Shown: piece after piece, positions 1 to 6,847 of the stretch
How the letters are laid out: the number at the start of each line of letters is the position of its first letter
How positions within the stretch are numbered: position 1 is the stretch's first letter
Program-made: the position numbers and the translations under genes
Assembly (NCBI GenBank): GCA_029938985.1
Contig: JAOZTW010000112.1
Location: 1-10,785 of the forward strand
Direction: 5' to 3'
Origin: Bacteroidales bacterium
GTDB lineage: Bacteria; Bacteroidota; Bacteroidia; Bacteroidales; JAOZQN01
DNA length: 10,785 nt
The notes under the pieces: generated by a model
The model's database searches: none
What the model saw: the letters and a program-made list of their open reading frames with translations, nothing else
Told to the model about the DNA's origin: nothing

Positions 1-69
1 ACTAAGGTTGAAATAAAAAAATAAGGTTTCCAAAATCGGTAAAAAAGTGTAAAGTTTATTTACTGTTTA

Positions 70-81
70 TGAAACATGCCC
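70..81. repeat. TGAAACATGCCC motif, copy 1 of 3
   Basis: The string TGAAACATGCC(C) occurs here, just past the 3' end of the M23 gene. It recurs at 4703-4713, just past the 3' end of nhaC, and in inverted orientation at 4514-4524. Read along the two minus-strand genes, the motif is GGCATGTTTCA and follows the stop codon by about 44 nt and 11 nt respectively. It may be the end of a dispersed repeat element. The rest of the 4514-4713 element is not present in the bases available here. Confidence 0.5.
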
Positions 82-85
82 AAAA

Positions 86-137
86 AAGCCTTGAACTTGA
101 TACTCGTGAAAAACGCCCTATTTTTTAATCAAGGCTT
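86..137 (-). terminator. Possible terminator of the M23 gene
   Basis: Two perfectly complementary 9-base arms, AAGCCTTGA at 86-94 and TCAAGGCTT at 129-137, flank a 34-nt loop. On the minus strand the second arm is followed directly by a run of T, as in an intrinsic terminator. The upstream arm overlaps the last codons of the M23 gene, and its stop codon (125-127) lies in the loop. The long loop makes this weaker than a classical terminator. Confidence 0.45.
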
Positions 138-1078
138 ATTCCACTTCTTGAAGATGCTTTTACTATTTTAGAGTATTGTTTTGGAGCAAGTTCAAGAAAG
201 AAAAAATGTATTGGATTCACTGGTTCGTTATTATAATGTATTTCATAATGCAAATGTGATACAAGAGATTTTCCTGTATTACCAACATATCCAATTATAT
301 CGCCTCTTTTAACTTTTTGTCTTCTACGAACATCCATTTCGCTAAGATGCGAATAAAGGGTTTCAAAACCATTTCCATGGTCTATTCTGATATGTTTACC
401 AAGACCTCTAATTTTATCATTTGCTCGTTTAACTGTTCCGTCTGCCGTAGCAAAAACTTGTGTACCTTTTGGTGCCGCAAAATCAATTCCTGAATGAAAC
501 GATGGTGTTTTATATACTGGGTCGATTCTATTGCCAAAACCATAAATCACTTTTTTTAAGTCAGTATTTATTATTGGTTGAATAGCAGGAATATTGTTTA
601 ATTTATCTTTTTCTTGCTGAAAAAATTCTAAAAACTCTGTGTAAGTAGTTCTATTTGTTCTAATATTGGTGAGAATATTATTTATTGAACTGCTGTTCAT
701 GTTTACTAAGTCAACATCTGTAATTGTGTCAAAACGAGTAAAATCTATCATATCAGCATTTTCTACGGGTGGTTCGGCTTCAAAAATTGCTCGGTAAATA
801 TTATCATCACGTTTTTTTAATTCCTCCAACACCTTCTCTGTTTGTTCGTATTTTGTACTTAGATACTCGTATTGCTCTTCAAGTTTTTTATTCTCTTTCT
901 TTAATGATTTTTGTTTGGGTGTTTCAATTAAATATGCAAAAGCTACATACAAAACAAATGTTACAATAATTATTGATACAGTTAATGAAATTATCAATTT
1001 AATTATTTTATGTTTTCGTGTATCAACTTCTTGGTATTTTAGAGTTGTTGGGTCAAATTTAAATTTATTATTAGACAT
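125..1078 (-). CDS. Membrane-anchored M23 family metallopeptidase (LytM-like murein endopeptidase)
   Basis: Zinc peptidase of the M23/LytM family, expected to cleave peptide cross-links in peptidoglycan at the periplasmic face of the inner membrane. I chose the ATG at 1078 (317 aa). An ATG 20 codons upstream at 1138 only adds a low-complexity Asn/Lys stretch, while MSNNKFKFDPTTLKYQEV matches the usual N-terminus of Bacteroidota relatives. In the 317-aa numbering there is a short cytoplasmic head, one membrane segment at about 26-50, a charged coiled coil at about 53-92, a linker, and the M23 domain at about 175-290. Zinc ligands are expected to be H195 and D199 (HSGID) and H277 (HLH), with catalytic histidines H244 (YSHL) and H275. 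All are present, so the enzyme looks active; many related proteins with this layout are elongation or division hydrolases. It is divergent from truA, and its exact partner is unknown. Confidence 0.93.
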   Translation of the reverse strand: MSNNKFKFDPTTLKYQEVDTRKHKIIKLIISLTVSIIIVTFVLYVAFAYLIETPKQKSLKKENKKLEEQYEYLSTKYEQTEKVLEELKKRDDNIYRAIFEAEPPVENADMIDFTRFDTITDVDLVNMNSSSINNILTNIRTNRTTYTEFLEFFQQEKDKLNNIPAIQPIINTDLKKVIYGFGNRIDPVYKTPSFHSGIDFAAPKGTQVFATADGTVKRANDKIRGLGKHIRIDHGNGFETLYSHLSEMDVRRRQKVKRGDIIGYVGNTGKSLVSHLHYEIHYNNEPVNPIHFFFLELAPKQYSKIVKASSRSGISLD

Positions 1079-1161
1079 TTTTTTTATTTTTAGATTATTT
1101 TGTTGGTTATAATTGTTTCGCTTGTTTTGAAACAACATTATAAATAATTGAATTTTAAGTT

Positions 1162-1210
1162 GTAAACCAATTTGTAGTTAGTAATTTCTAATTCTATAGT
1201 TGTGGTTTAC
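1162..1210. repeat. AT-rich inverted repeat upstream of M23/truA, related to a second copy at 6479
   Basis: GTAAACCA (1162-1169) and TGGTTTAC (1203-1210) are perfect inverted arms around a 33-nt AT-rich loop. The first part resembles 6479-6511: GTAAACCAATT is identical in both, and I count about 27 of 33 matching bases. The downstream arm is missing in the second copy. It lies in the spacer between the divergent M23 and truA genes, and its function is unknown. Confidence 0.4.
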
Positions 1211-1243
1211 TGCATTATTTTAGGTATATTAATTTTTTTTTTG

Positions 1244-1274
1244 CAAAAGTAGTAAAAATTTTATTATTTTACAA
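1244..1274 (-). promoter_or_regulatory. Bacteroidota-type promoter for the M23 gene
   Basis: On the minus strand TTG (1274-1272), a 20-nt spacer and TACTTTTG (1251-1244) match the Bacteroidota sigma-ABfr consensus TTTG/TAnnTTTG with suitable spacing. Transcription would start near 1237, giving a leader of about 160 nt before the ATG at 1078. It reads away from truA, whose own promoter I could not identify. Confidence 0.55.
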
Positions 1275-1310
1275 CTTTAAATTAATATTTCAAATTTGAG
1301 TGAATATAAA

Positions 1311-2042
1311 ATGATACGATATTTAATAGAATTGAGTTACAAAGGTACAAGTTTTCATGGTTGGCAGTTTCAAAATAATGCTGCTACAATTCAGGAAGAA
1401 ATAGAAAAAATTTTAACTTTGTTGTTGAGAGAGAAAGTAAAAATTGTGGGTGCAGGACGAACAGATACAGGTGTTCATGCACGTTTTTATATAGCTCATT
1501 TTGACTTGAGCAAAAAAATTGTTGATACGGATAATATAATTGTAAAACTTAATAAAATTTTGCACAATGATATTGCAATTCACAAAATAAAAAGCGTTTC
1601 AGATAATTTCCATAGTAGGTTTGATGCTAAAAGTAGAACTTATGAATATCATATTCATCTTCATAAAAATCCATTTTTGAATAATCTATCGGTATATCAA
1701 CATTGGAAACCTGATGTGGAAAAAATGAACGAAGCCTGCAAAATATTATTTGAATACAAAGACTTTACCAGTTTTGCCAAGCTTAATTCTGGTGCTAAAA
1801 CAAATTTATGTAATATATATTTTGCCCAATGGAAACAGGTTAACGATAGATTGATTTTTACAATAAAAGCTAATAGATTTTTACGAAACATGGTTAGGGC
1901 TGTTGTGGGTACTTTGCTGGAAGTGGGTAGAAATAAAATTGATTTGAATAAGTTTAGAGAAATAATTGAAGGAAAAAATAGGTCGTTGGCTGGGCAATCG
2001 GTAAAAGCATGCGGACTATATCTTACTGATATTGAATATTAG
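1311..2042 (+). CDS. truA: tRNA pseudouridine(38-40) synthase TruA
   Basis: TruA converts uridines 38, 39 and 40 in the anticodon stem-loop of many tRNAs to pseudouridine in the cytoplasm. The ATG at 1311 gives 243 aa with the usual TruA beginning MIRYLIELSYKG; a TTG five codons upstream (1296) is possible but adds nothing conserved. The family signature GAGRTDTGVHA is present at about residues 47-57, with catalytic Asp at 52. Other typical blocks are FHGWQ near the start, the SRTYEYHI strand in the middle, and FLRNMVRAVVGTLLEVG near the end. The length is normal for the family and no key residue is missing. It is a single-gene unit, divergent from the M23 gene and convergent with galE. Confidence 0.96.
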   Translation: MIRYLIELSYKGTSFHGWQFQNNAATIQEEIEKILTLLLREKVKIVGAGRTDTGVHARFYIAHFDLSKKIVDTDNIIVKLNKILHNDIAIHKIKSVSDNFHSRFDAKSRTYEYHIHLHKNPFLNNLSVYQHWKPDVEKMNEACKILFEYKDFTSFAKLNSGAKTNLCNIYFAQWKQVNDRLIFTIKANRFLRNMVRAVVGTLLEVGRNKIDLNKFREIIEGKNRSLAGQSVKACGLYLTDIEY

Positions 2043-2068
2043 AAAAAATATATTAAAACTTGTGCTAA

Positions 2069-2114
2069 AAATATTTCGGTGCTTCACACTACAAATATTT
2101 TGGTGCTACGCACC
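2069..2114. repeat. Duplicated 21-bp unit with small hairpin between truA and galE
   Basis: Two copies of a 21-bp unit, AAATATTTCGGTGCTTCACAC (2069-2089) and its relative at 2093-2113, start 24 bp apart and differ at three positions. The second contains a perfect hairpin, GGTGC-TAC-GCACC (2102-2114); in the first the stem is decayed. The unit sits between the convergent 3' ends of truA and galE. It could act as a shared terminator, but only short T runs follow. Confidence 0.5.
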
Positions 2115-2146
2115 TTTGTAACAATCTGGTTTTTAAATACAAATGC

Positions 2147-3160
2147 TTATTGTGTTTTCTCCCAGTTCCAAGCCGACAGTAAGGCATCGGCAAGAGAAAG
2201 TTTTGCTTTCCAGCCAAGTTCTTTGTTGGCAAAGGTGGTGTCTGCCCACACTTTTTCGATATCTCCCAAACGGCGAGGAGCTATTTTGTAGTTAATCTTT
2301 TCGCCAGTAACTTCTTCAAAAGTATTAATAACCTCCAATACAGAATTTCCTCTACCAGTACCTATATTAAAAGTTTCAAAATCTAATTTGTTGTTTTTGT
2401 CTAACAATCGTTCGGTAGCTACAAGATGTGCCTGTGCCAAGTCCACTACATGAATATAATCTCTTATTGCAGTGCCATCTTCGGTGTTGTAATTATTGCC
2501 AAAAACAGACAATTGTTCTCTTTTACCTGCTACTGTTTGTGTTACAAAAGGGATTAAATTGTTGGGTACACCAATTGGTAATTCTCCAATTAAAGCAGAT
2601 TTATGAGCCCCTATTGGATTAAAATATCGCAAAGCAATTGATTTTAAATTCTTGTTAGAAAAAATTGTATCACTAATAATTTCTTCTGCTACCTGCTTGG
2701 TATTGCCGTAGGGCGAATCAGCTTTTTTAATGGGAGACTGCTCGGTAACAGGAAGTATATCTGGCTGACCGTAAACGGTGCAAGATGAAGAAAAAATCAA
2801 ATTCTCAATATTATGTCTGCTCATTTCTGTCAAAATGTTCATCAACGAGTTAAGGTTGTTTTGATAGTACATTAATGGTTTTTGAACAGATTCGCCAACT
2901 GCCTTGTAGGCTGCAAAATGTATAACCAGTTCAATATCGTTGTTGGTTTCAAAAAAAGCTTTTGTGGCTTTACTATCCGAAATATCCAATTTCTCAAATT
3001 GCGGTTTGATACCAGTAATTTTTTCTATTCTATCCAAAACTTCTATTTTGGAGTTAGTCAAATTATCTGCAATAACAATTTTATATCCAGAGTTAATTAA
3101 TTCCACTACGGTATGCGAGCCAATATAGCCCGTGCCACCAGTTACAAGTATTTTTTTCAT
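2147..3160 (-). CDS. galE: UDP-glucose 4-epimerase GalE
   Basis: GalE interconverts UDP-glucose and UDP-galactose using tightly bound NAD, supplying galactose for surface polysaccharides and allowing galactose use via the Leloir pathway. The start at 3160 gives 337 aa, almost exactly the length of the E. coli enzyme. An upstream extension of the frame to 3235 is unlike any GalE N-terminus. Visible features are the Rossmann nucleotide-binding motif GGTGYIGS at residues 8-15, HFAA at 81-84, the SSSCTVYG strand with the catalytic Ser at about 126, and the SDR pair Y151/K155 (YGNTK). RYFNPIGAH and the C-terminal RRLGDIEKVWAD blocks are also typical. The gene is complete. The next gene upstream on the same strand ends about 100 bp away and is not an obvious sugar-pathway partner, so co-transcription is uncertain. 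Confidence 0.96.
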   Translation of the reverse strand: MKKILVTGGTGYIGSHTVVELINSGYKIVIADNLTNSKIEVLDRIEKITGIKPQFEKLDISDSKATKAFFETNNDIELVIHFAAYKAVGESVQKPLMYYQNNLNSLMNILTEMSRHNIENLIFSSSCTVYGQPDILPVTEQSPIKKADSPYGNTKQVAEEIISDTIFSNKNLKSIALRYFNPIGAHKSALIGELPIGVPNNLIPFVTQTVAGKREQLSVFGNNYNTEDGTAIRDYIHVVDLAQAHLVATERLLDKNNKLDFETFNIGTGRGNSVLEVINTFEEVTGEKINYKIAPRRLGDIEKVWADTTFANKELGWKAKLSLADALLSAWNWEKTQ

Positions 3161-3257
3161 TTTATTTATTTTATTTTTTTGTAATATTATAACTTGGTAA
3201 TATAATAAAAAACCTTGATTATCTATATGAGCCAAATTAAATATATAGAGTTTTGAA

Positions 3258-3710
3258 TTAGTTTAAATTTTCTTTTTTTGTTTTAAAAATATGTTCAGCT
3301 ATATAGTTTGATTTCATAAAGACAATACCTAATAATATTGAAAAAATAATTGTAGGAATTAGGGTTGCGAAAAAAAAGAAATCAAACTTTAATGAAATAT
3401 AACTTAAGTTTATAGTTAAAAATGATATATATTGATAACAAAAAATCGAAAAAAAAGCAAAAATGAAATAATGAATAATTCTTTTTTTTGAATAATGAGT
3501 TAATAAAGCTAAATTAAAAAGACTAATTGAGGAAAATTTGGGCAACTGATAATTAATAAGATTATAGCTAAAATAACCTACATCTAATCTATAATCAATT
3601 ATTATTATTATTATTGGAACTATGAATATACTCAGCCACACAACTGTTTTATGCTTTTGATAATAAATTAAAAGTAATATAATAATAATATTTATTATAA
3701 ATGGTAACAA
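3258..3710 (-). CDS. Unrecognised membrane protein, C-terminal part (frame-shifted from the upstream segment)
   Basis: I do not recognise this protein. It is about 150 aa with four very hydrophobic segments (approximate residues 2-16, 23-40, 78-100, 108-132) and a Lys-rich tail, so it is an integral membrane protein. The only start at this end is a TTG at 3710, and the same frame stays open upstream through the T-run on the minus strand as far as the stop at 3738-3740. One extra base in the 12-base homopolymer at 3726-3737 would join it in frame to the segment at 3713-3922, giving a protein of about 220 aa whose joined region forms a natural further membrane helix. I read the two as one gene that is broken, mis-sequenced or slippage-expressed. 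Codon use is extremely AT-rich, more so than in galE. Confidence 0.6.
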   Translation of the reverse strand: MLPFIINIIIILLLIYYQKHKTVVWLSIFIVPIIIIIIDYRLDVGYFSYNLINYQLPKFSSISLFNLALLTHYSKKRIIHYFIFAFFSIFCYQYISFLTINLSYISLKFDFFFFATLIPTIIFSILLGIVFMKSNYIAEHIFKTKKENLN

Positions 3711-3712
3711 GT

Positions 3713-3922
3713 TTAATAATATGTTAAAAAAAAAAAATTAAAAATTTCTGACAATTTACTAATTTCATGTTGGTCGCCAAGTATTTTTTTTGTTAGCTCT
3801 ATACTATAATCTGTTTCAACAAATATTTTGTAATTTATAATTCTATTTATTTCTCCAATAGAAATAATAGAAAATAGATATATAATAATTATTACTCCAT
3901 AATTTTTGATAAAATATCGCAT
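3713..3922 (-). CDS. Unrecognised membrane protein, N-terminal part
   Basis: Starting at an ATG (3922), this 69-aa frame begins with a basic head (MRYFIKNYG) and one membrane helix at about residues 8-25. A hydrophilic stretch with GDQHEISKLSEIF at about 49-61 follows, and then a Phe-rich run where it enters the homopolymer. It ends four codons after the run, at 3713-3715. The next frame on the same strand continues as a multi-helix membrane protein, so this is probably the first part of that gene. I can assign no function. The gene lies 54 bp downstream of the phosphatase remnant and on the same strand. Confidence 0.55.
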   Translation of the reverse strand: MRYFIKNYGVIIIIYLFSIISIGEINRIINYKIFVETDYSIELTKKILGDQHEISKLSEIFNFFFLTYY

Positions 3923-3976
3923 TGTTTCTCAATATTAGATAATTTGATTTTTGATAATAATATAATTTAATATGCC

Positions 3977-4402
3977 TTAAACTTTAATTCCCACCACCAA
4001 TATATCGTCTGTTTGTTCGTGATTAAAACTATTGTTTCGTTTATCAGGAAATGCAACCCAGTTTTTATACGATTGATAAAGAATTTCTTTTTGTTGTTTA
4101 AGTGTTTTGTTTTGAATGCTGTGTAGTAATTTTTTAAAATTAAATTTTAAAAAATTTCCATTATTTTTACCACCAAACTGATTATGATATCCATCTGAGA
4201 AAATATAGAAAGTATCATTTTTTTGCAGTTTTATATCTGTACTTTTAAAAGACTGTTTGCTCATGCATATTGCAAAATACTATCTTCCTTATTATAAATA
4301 CAAAAAGCCAAGTCCTTGCCATCTTTTTGTGTCCGATTGTGCTTTTATTCCATAAATAAATATTAATAAAAGTATTAGTGTGGTTAATAATTTATTTTTC
4401 AT
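3977..4402 (-). pseudogene. Remnant of an exported SpoIIE-family (PP2C-type) protein phosphatase
   Basis: Three pieces of one gene survive in order but in different frames. From the ATG at 4402, MKNKLLTTLILLLIFIYG and then IKAQSDTK is a clear signal peptide with its cleavage region; this frame stops at 4292. Within it, in another frame (about 4323-4264), comes DGKDLAFCIYNKEDSILQYA, the strand pair typical of SpoIIE domains, ending at a TGA. The final frame (4264-3977, 95 aa from an ATG) carries the domain end: KNDTFYIFSDGYHNQFGG, a KEILYQSYKNW helix and EQTDDILVVGI, with likely metal-binding Asp residues 24 and 86/87 of that frame. Intact relatives have several hundred residues (often TPRs, a membrane segment and a coiled coil) between the first and second pieces, and about 28 residues between the second and third. 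Both joins therefore look like deletions, and the gene should be inactive. Confidence 0.8.
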
Positions 4403-4513
4403 GGTTTTATTGTTGTTTAATCTGTTTTTAATTTGAGTAATGTTTTTATTAAAAATTATTTTAAAATTTATTAATACTGAAATTAAATTAGAAGAGTTTT
4501 ATAATTATATTTT

Positions 4514-4713
4514 GGCATGTTTCATTTATGGTTTATATTTTTATCAGTTGCCACGTGGATTGCTTAATAATACCTCATTATGCAGAGGGCTTTAGTCCTT
4601 TTGATACTCAGACAATAAAGGGCTAGTTTTATTTATCAATTTTATCCACGCCATAGAGGACGTGGCAACTGATAAGAATGTGTCAACTATTTTTCATTTA
4701 TTTGAAACATGCC
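4514..4713. mobile_element. 200-bp MITE-like inverted-repeat element
   Basis: The segment begins with GGCATGTTTCA (4514-4524) and ends with its exact complement TGAAACATGCC (4703-4713). Inside are perfect 16-bp inverted arms, TTATCAGTTGCCACGT (4541-4556) and ACGTGGCAACTGATAA (4660-4675), around about 100 bp. That core holds further small hairpins: AGGGC-TTTA-GTCCT near 4585-4598 (one G-T pair) and CACGCC/GGACGTG near 4647-4666. There is no coding capacity. The structure resembles a non-autonomous element or a large structured repeat, but I see no target-site duplication. It sits between the phosphatase remnant and the 3' end of nhaC and may end nhaC transcripts. Confidence 0.55.
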
Positions 4714-4723
4714 CCAATACCCC

Positions 4724-6151
4724 TTATTTTTTTATCCTTCTTATTTTTATGTTCAAATAAGCTACCAAAATGGTCATTAATGGACTTAAATAATTAAAAA
4801 AAGCATAAGGTAGGTATTCAAGTGTGCCAACACCCAGTACTCTCGATTGTGTGGCACCGCCTGTATTCCAGGGTACAAGCACTGATGTTACTGTGCCAGC
4901 ATCTTCCAAAGTACGGCTTAAAACTTCTGGTTTTAAGTTTTTATCCTTATATGTTTTTGCAAACATTTTTCCTGGTACTACAATAGAGATATACTGGTCG
5001 GAGGCTGTGATATTGAAAAAAATACATGTTACCGCAGTAGATGCAACAAGAGAACCTGTTGAGCGAGCATATTTTATTATAGATAAGGTTATTCTTTTTA
5101 ACAATCCGCTAGACTCCATTACTCCGCCAAACACCATAGCCGCAATTATTAACCAAACAGTTAGCAACATGCCTGCCATACCGCTTGATGTAAACAATTT
5201 ACTAATTTTGGCATTGCCAGTATCAATAGCAATATCGCCATACATAGATTGTAGCACAACCATATAAGATTGTTTGGCATAGCCAGCATCAATGCCAGAT
5301 AGTTGCGATATTAATTGTGGTTGAAATATTATTGCAGCCACTCCACCAAGCAAACTGCCAATCATTAGAGCTGGTATTGGTGGCATTTTTTTTATTATAA
5401 TAACAATTAATATTATTGGTGCAAGAAATAATAACGGATTGATATTGAAAGTGTTTTTTATTGCCAGCTGTACATCTGCTACGCTGGTGGTGCTTGTTCC
5501 AAAATCGTAGGTAAAACCTATTATTAGAAATATTGTTAATGTTATTATCATTGTGGGTCCTGTGGTGAATAGCATATATTTAATATGTGTAAACAAATCT
5601 GTGCCAGCCATTGCGGGAGCTAAATTTGTGGTGTCGGAGAGGGGCGACATTTTATCGCCAAAATATGCACCAGAGATAATAGCACCAGCAACTATTGCTT
5701 TGTTTATTCCCATAGCATCGCCAATTCCCAACAGTGCAATACCTATGGTAGCAATTGTGGACCAGGAACTTCCTGTGGCAAGCGATACCAACCCGCTAAT
5801 GATTACGGCGGCAAATAAAAATATGTTGGGGTGCAAAATTTCTAAGCCGTAATATACCAAAGCAGGCACAATACCACTCAGTAGCCATGTGCCAGACAAT
5901 GCTCCTATCAATAATAATATTAAAATTGATGGCATAGCCGAGCCTATTGTTTTGACAATGTTTTTTTTTATGTCCAGCCATTTCACGCCAAGTGTTAAAC
6001 TAACTATTACTGCCACGCCTGCCGCAAACATCAATGCCATTTGATTGGAGCCAGCAAGAGTATCATCGCCCCAATATAATACATTTACTGACAGCAAGAA
6101 GATTAGAAACGCAATTGGTATTAAGGCATGTATTAAAGTTGGTTTTTTCAT
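4724..6151 (-). CDS. nhaC: NhaC-family Na+/H+ antiporter
   Basis: Inner-membrane secondary transporter of the NhaC/ion-transporter superfamily, expected to export Na+ (or a related cation or substrate) in exchange for protons and so serve pH and sodium homeostasis. The 475 aa from the ATG at 6151 fit the family length, with about eleven hydrophobic segments throughout. Family landmarks are TGSSWSTIATIG at 126-137, the strongly conserved block GAYFGDKMSPLSDTTNLAP at 161-179, NITASDQYISIVVPGKMF in the last third, and EDAGTVTSVLVPWNTGG near the C-terminus. No breaks are visible. Some members of this family exchange other substrates (for example malate/lactate), so the substrate is inferred. It stands alone on the minus strand with an unusual hairpin-rich leader upstream. 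Confidence 0.92.
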   Translation of the reverse strand: MKKPTLIHALIPIAFLIFLLSVNVLYWGDDTLAGSNQMALMFAAGVAVIVSLTLGVKWLDIKKNIVKTIGSAMPSILILLLIGALSGTWLLSGIVPALVYYGLEILHPNIFLFAAVIISGLVSLATGSSWSTIATIGIALLGIGDAMGINKAIVAGAIISGAYFGDKMSPLSDTTNLAPAMAGTDLFTHIKYMLFTTGPTMIITLTIFLIIGFTYDFGTSTTSVADVQLAIKNTFNINPLLFLAPIILIVIIIKKMPPIPALMIGSLLGGVAAIIFQPQLISQLSGIDAGYAKQSYMVVLQSMYGDIAIDTGNAKISKLFTSSGMAGMLLTVWLIIAAMVFGGVMESSGLLKRITLSIIKYARSTGSLVASTAVTCIFFNITASDQYISIVVPGKMFAKTYKDKNLKPEVLSRTLEDAGTVTSVLVPWNTGGATQSRVLGVGTLEYLPYAFFNYLSPLMTILVAYLNIKIRRIKK

Positions 6152-6173
6152 CAGTATCTATTTGTTTTAATAA

Positions 6174-6232
6174 TCTCCTTGTTTGGAGAATTTTATAATG
6201 CAATAGCTATTAAATCCCTCAACGAGGGTTTT
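6174..6232 (-). promoter_or_regulatory. Two hairpins in the nhaC leader
   Basis: Within 80 bp upstream of the nhaC start are two stems: TCTCC-N6-GGAGA (6174-6178/6185-6189) and CCCTC-AAC-GAGGG (6216-6220/6224-6228). The second is extended by a T-T mismatch and three further A-T pairs. On the minus strand both would lie in the 5' leader, the first beginning about 22 nt before the ATG. They could control expression or be repeat remnants. I do not recognise a known riboswitch class. Confidence 0.35.
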
Positions 6233-6701
6233 ACTTTTTTTAGCTTAAAAAAATTGTTTGATATTACTTTTTTATTAAAATAAATTTTTAGGTATTGACT
6301 TAAATATTGCAAGCTAAATTTAGACTTAACGTTGGTTGCGGTACAATTAATTATTTTTCAAAACCAACAGCACATTACAAAGCAATCAATATTTTGTTGA
6401 TCATCTTTATAGTCAATTGGATTGTTGTAAAACTTTGTTTTTTAACACAGTTTTTTATCAATAATTTTATTTTAAGGAGTAAACCAATTCTTAGTTCATA
6501 GTTTTTAATTCATTAATTCATAATTGCAGTATATACGAATCACAAAGTTGGTCATTTTTTCTTATAGTTCCAAATTATTAACAATTATTATATTTATATC
6601 ATCAGTGTAATTTCATGTTTTTTATAATAATAGAACACTTCAATATCTTCGCCAAATAGCAAAAAATATTTTTTTTAATATAAAAAAAGGTTATATATTA
6701 T

Positions 6702-6709
6702 TATCTTTG
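6702..6709 (+). promoter_or_regulatory. -7 box of the TPR-CHAT gene promoter
   Basis: TATCTTTG fits the Bacteroidota -7 consensus TAnnTTTG and lies 138 bp before the ATG at 6848. No clear TTG is seen at the -33 position, where the sequence is A-rich, so the promoter is weak or only partly recognised. Transcription would begin near 6715, giving a leader of about 130 nt. Confidence 0.4.
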
Positions 6710-6798
6710 CCAAATTGTATAAAACCGAACTATTAAGTACCCATACAAAAGTTTTTACACATTAATATTTTTTTAATCTATTGGTTTATAATTAGATA

Positions 6799-6825
6799 AT
6801 TGTATCATTGAACCATTGTATCATT
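6799..6825. repeat. Short direct repeat before the TPR-CHAT start
   Basis: ATTGTATCATT occurs at 6799-6809 and again at 6815-6825, 16 bp apart, in the leader of the TPR-CHAT gene. It looks like a simple AT-rich tandem repeat. No function can be inferred. Confidence 0.5.
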
Positions 6826-6847
6826 CCTTAACTATAAATTTAAAACC

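Larger units (their letters stand above)
6152..6847. other. AT-rich intergenic region between divergent nhaC and TPR-CHAT genes
   Basis: About 700 bp with no convincing gene. Contents from left to right: the hairpin-bearing nhaC leader (6174-6232); a stretch at 6307-6501 with a 64-codon TTG-start frame that I do not accept; an AT-rich repeat piece at 6479-6511 related to 1162-1194; a -7 box for the CHAT gene (6702-6709); and a short direct repeat before its start (6799-6825). The rest is plain AT-rich sequence. Confidence 0.6.

Noticed and set aside
4824..5267. 147-codon plus-strand frame opposite nhaC
   Set aside because: It is antisense to conserved NhaC motifs and has no family resemblance of its own.
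6307..6501. 64-codon plus-strand frame beginning at TTG
   Set aside because: It has no ATG start and no recognisable domain, and it overlaps a simple AT-rich repeat. It looks like a chance open frame.
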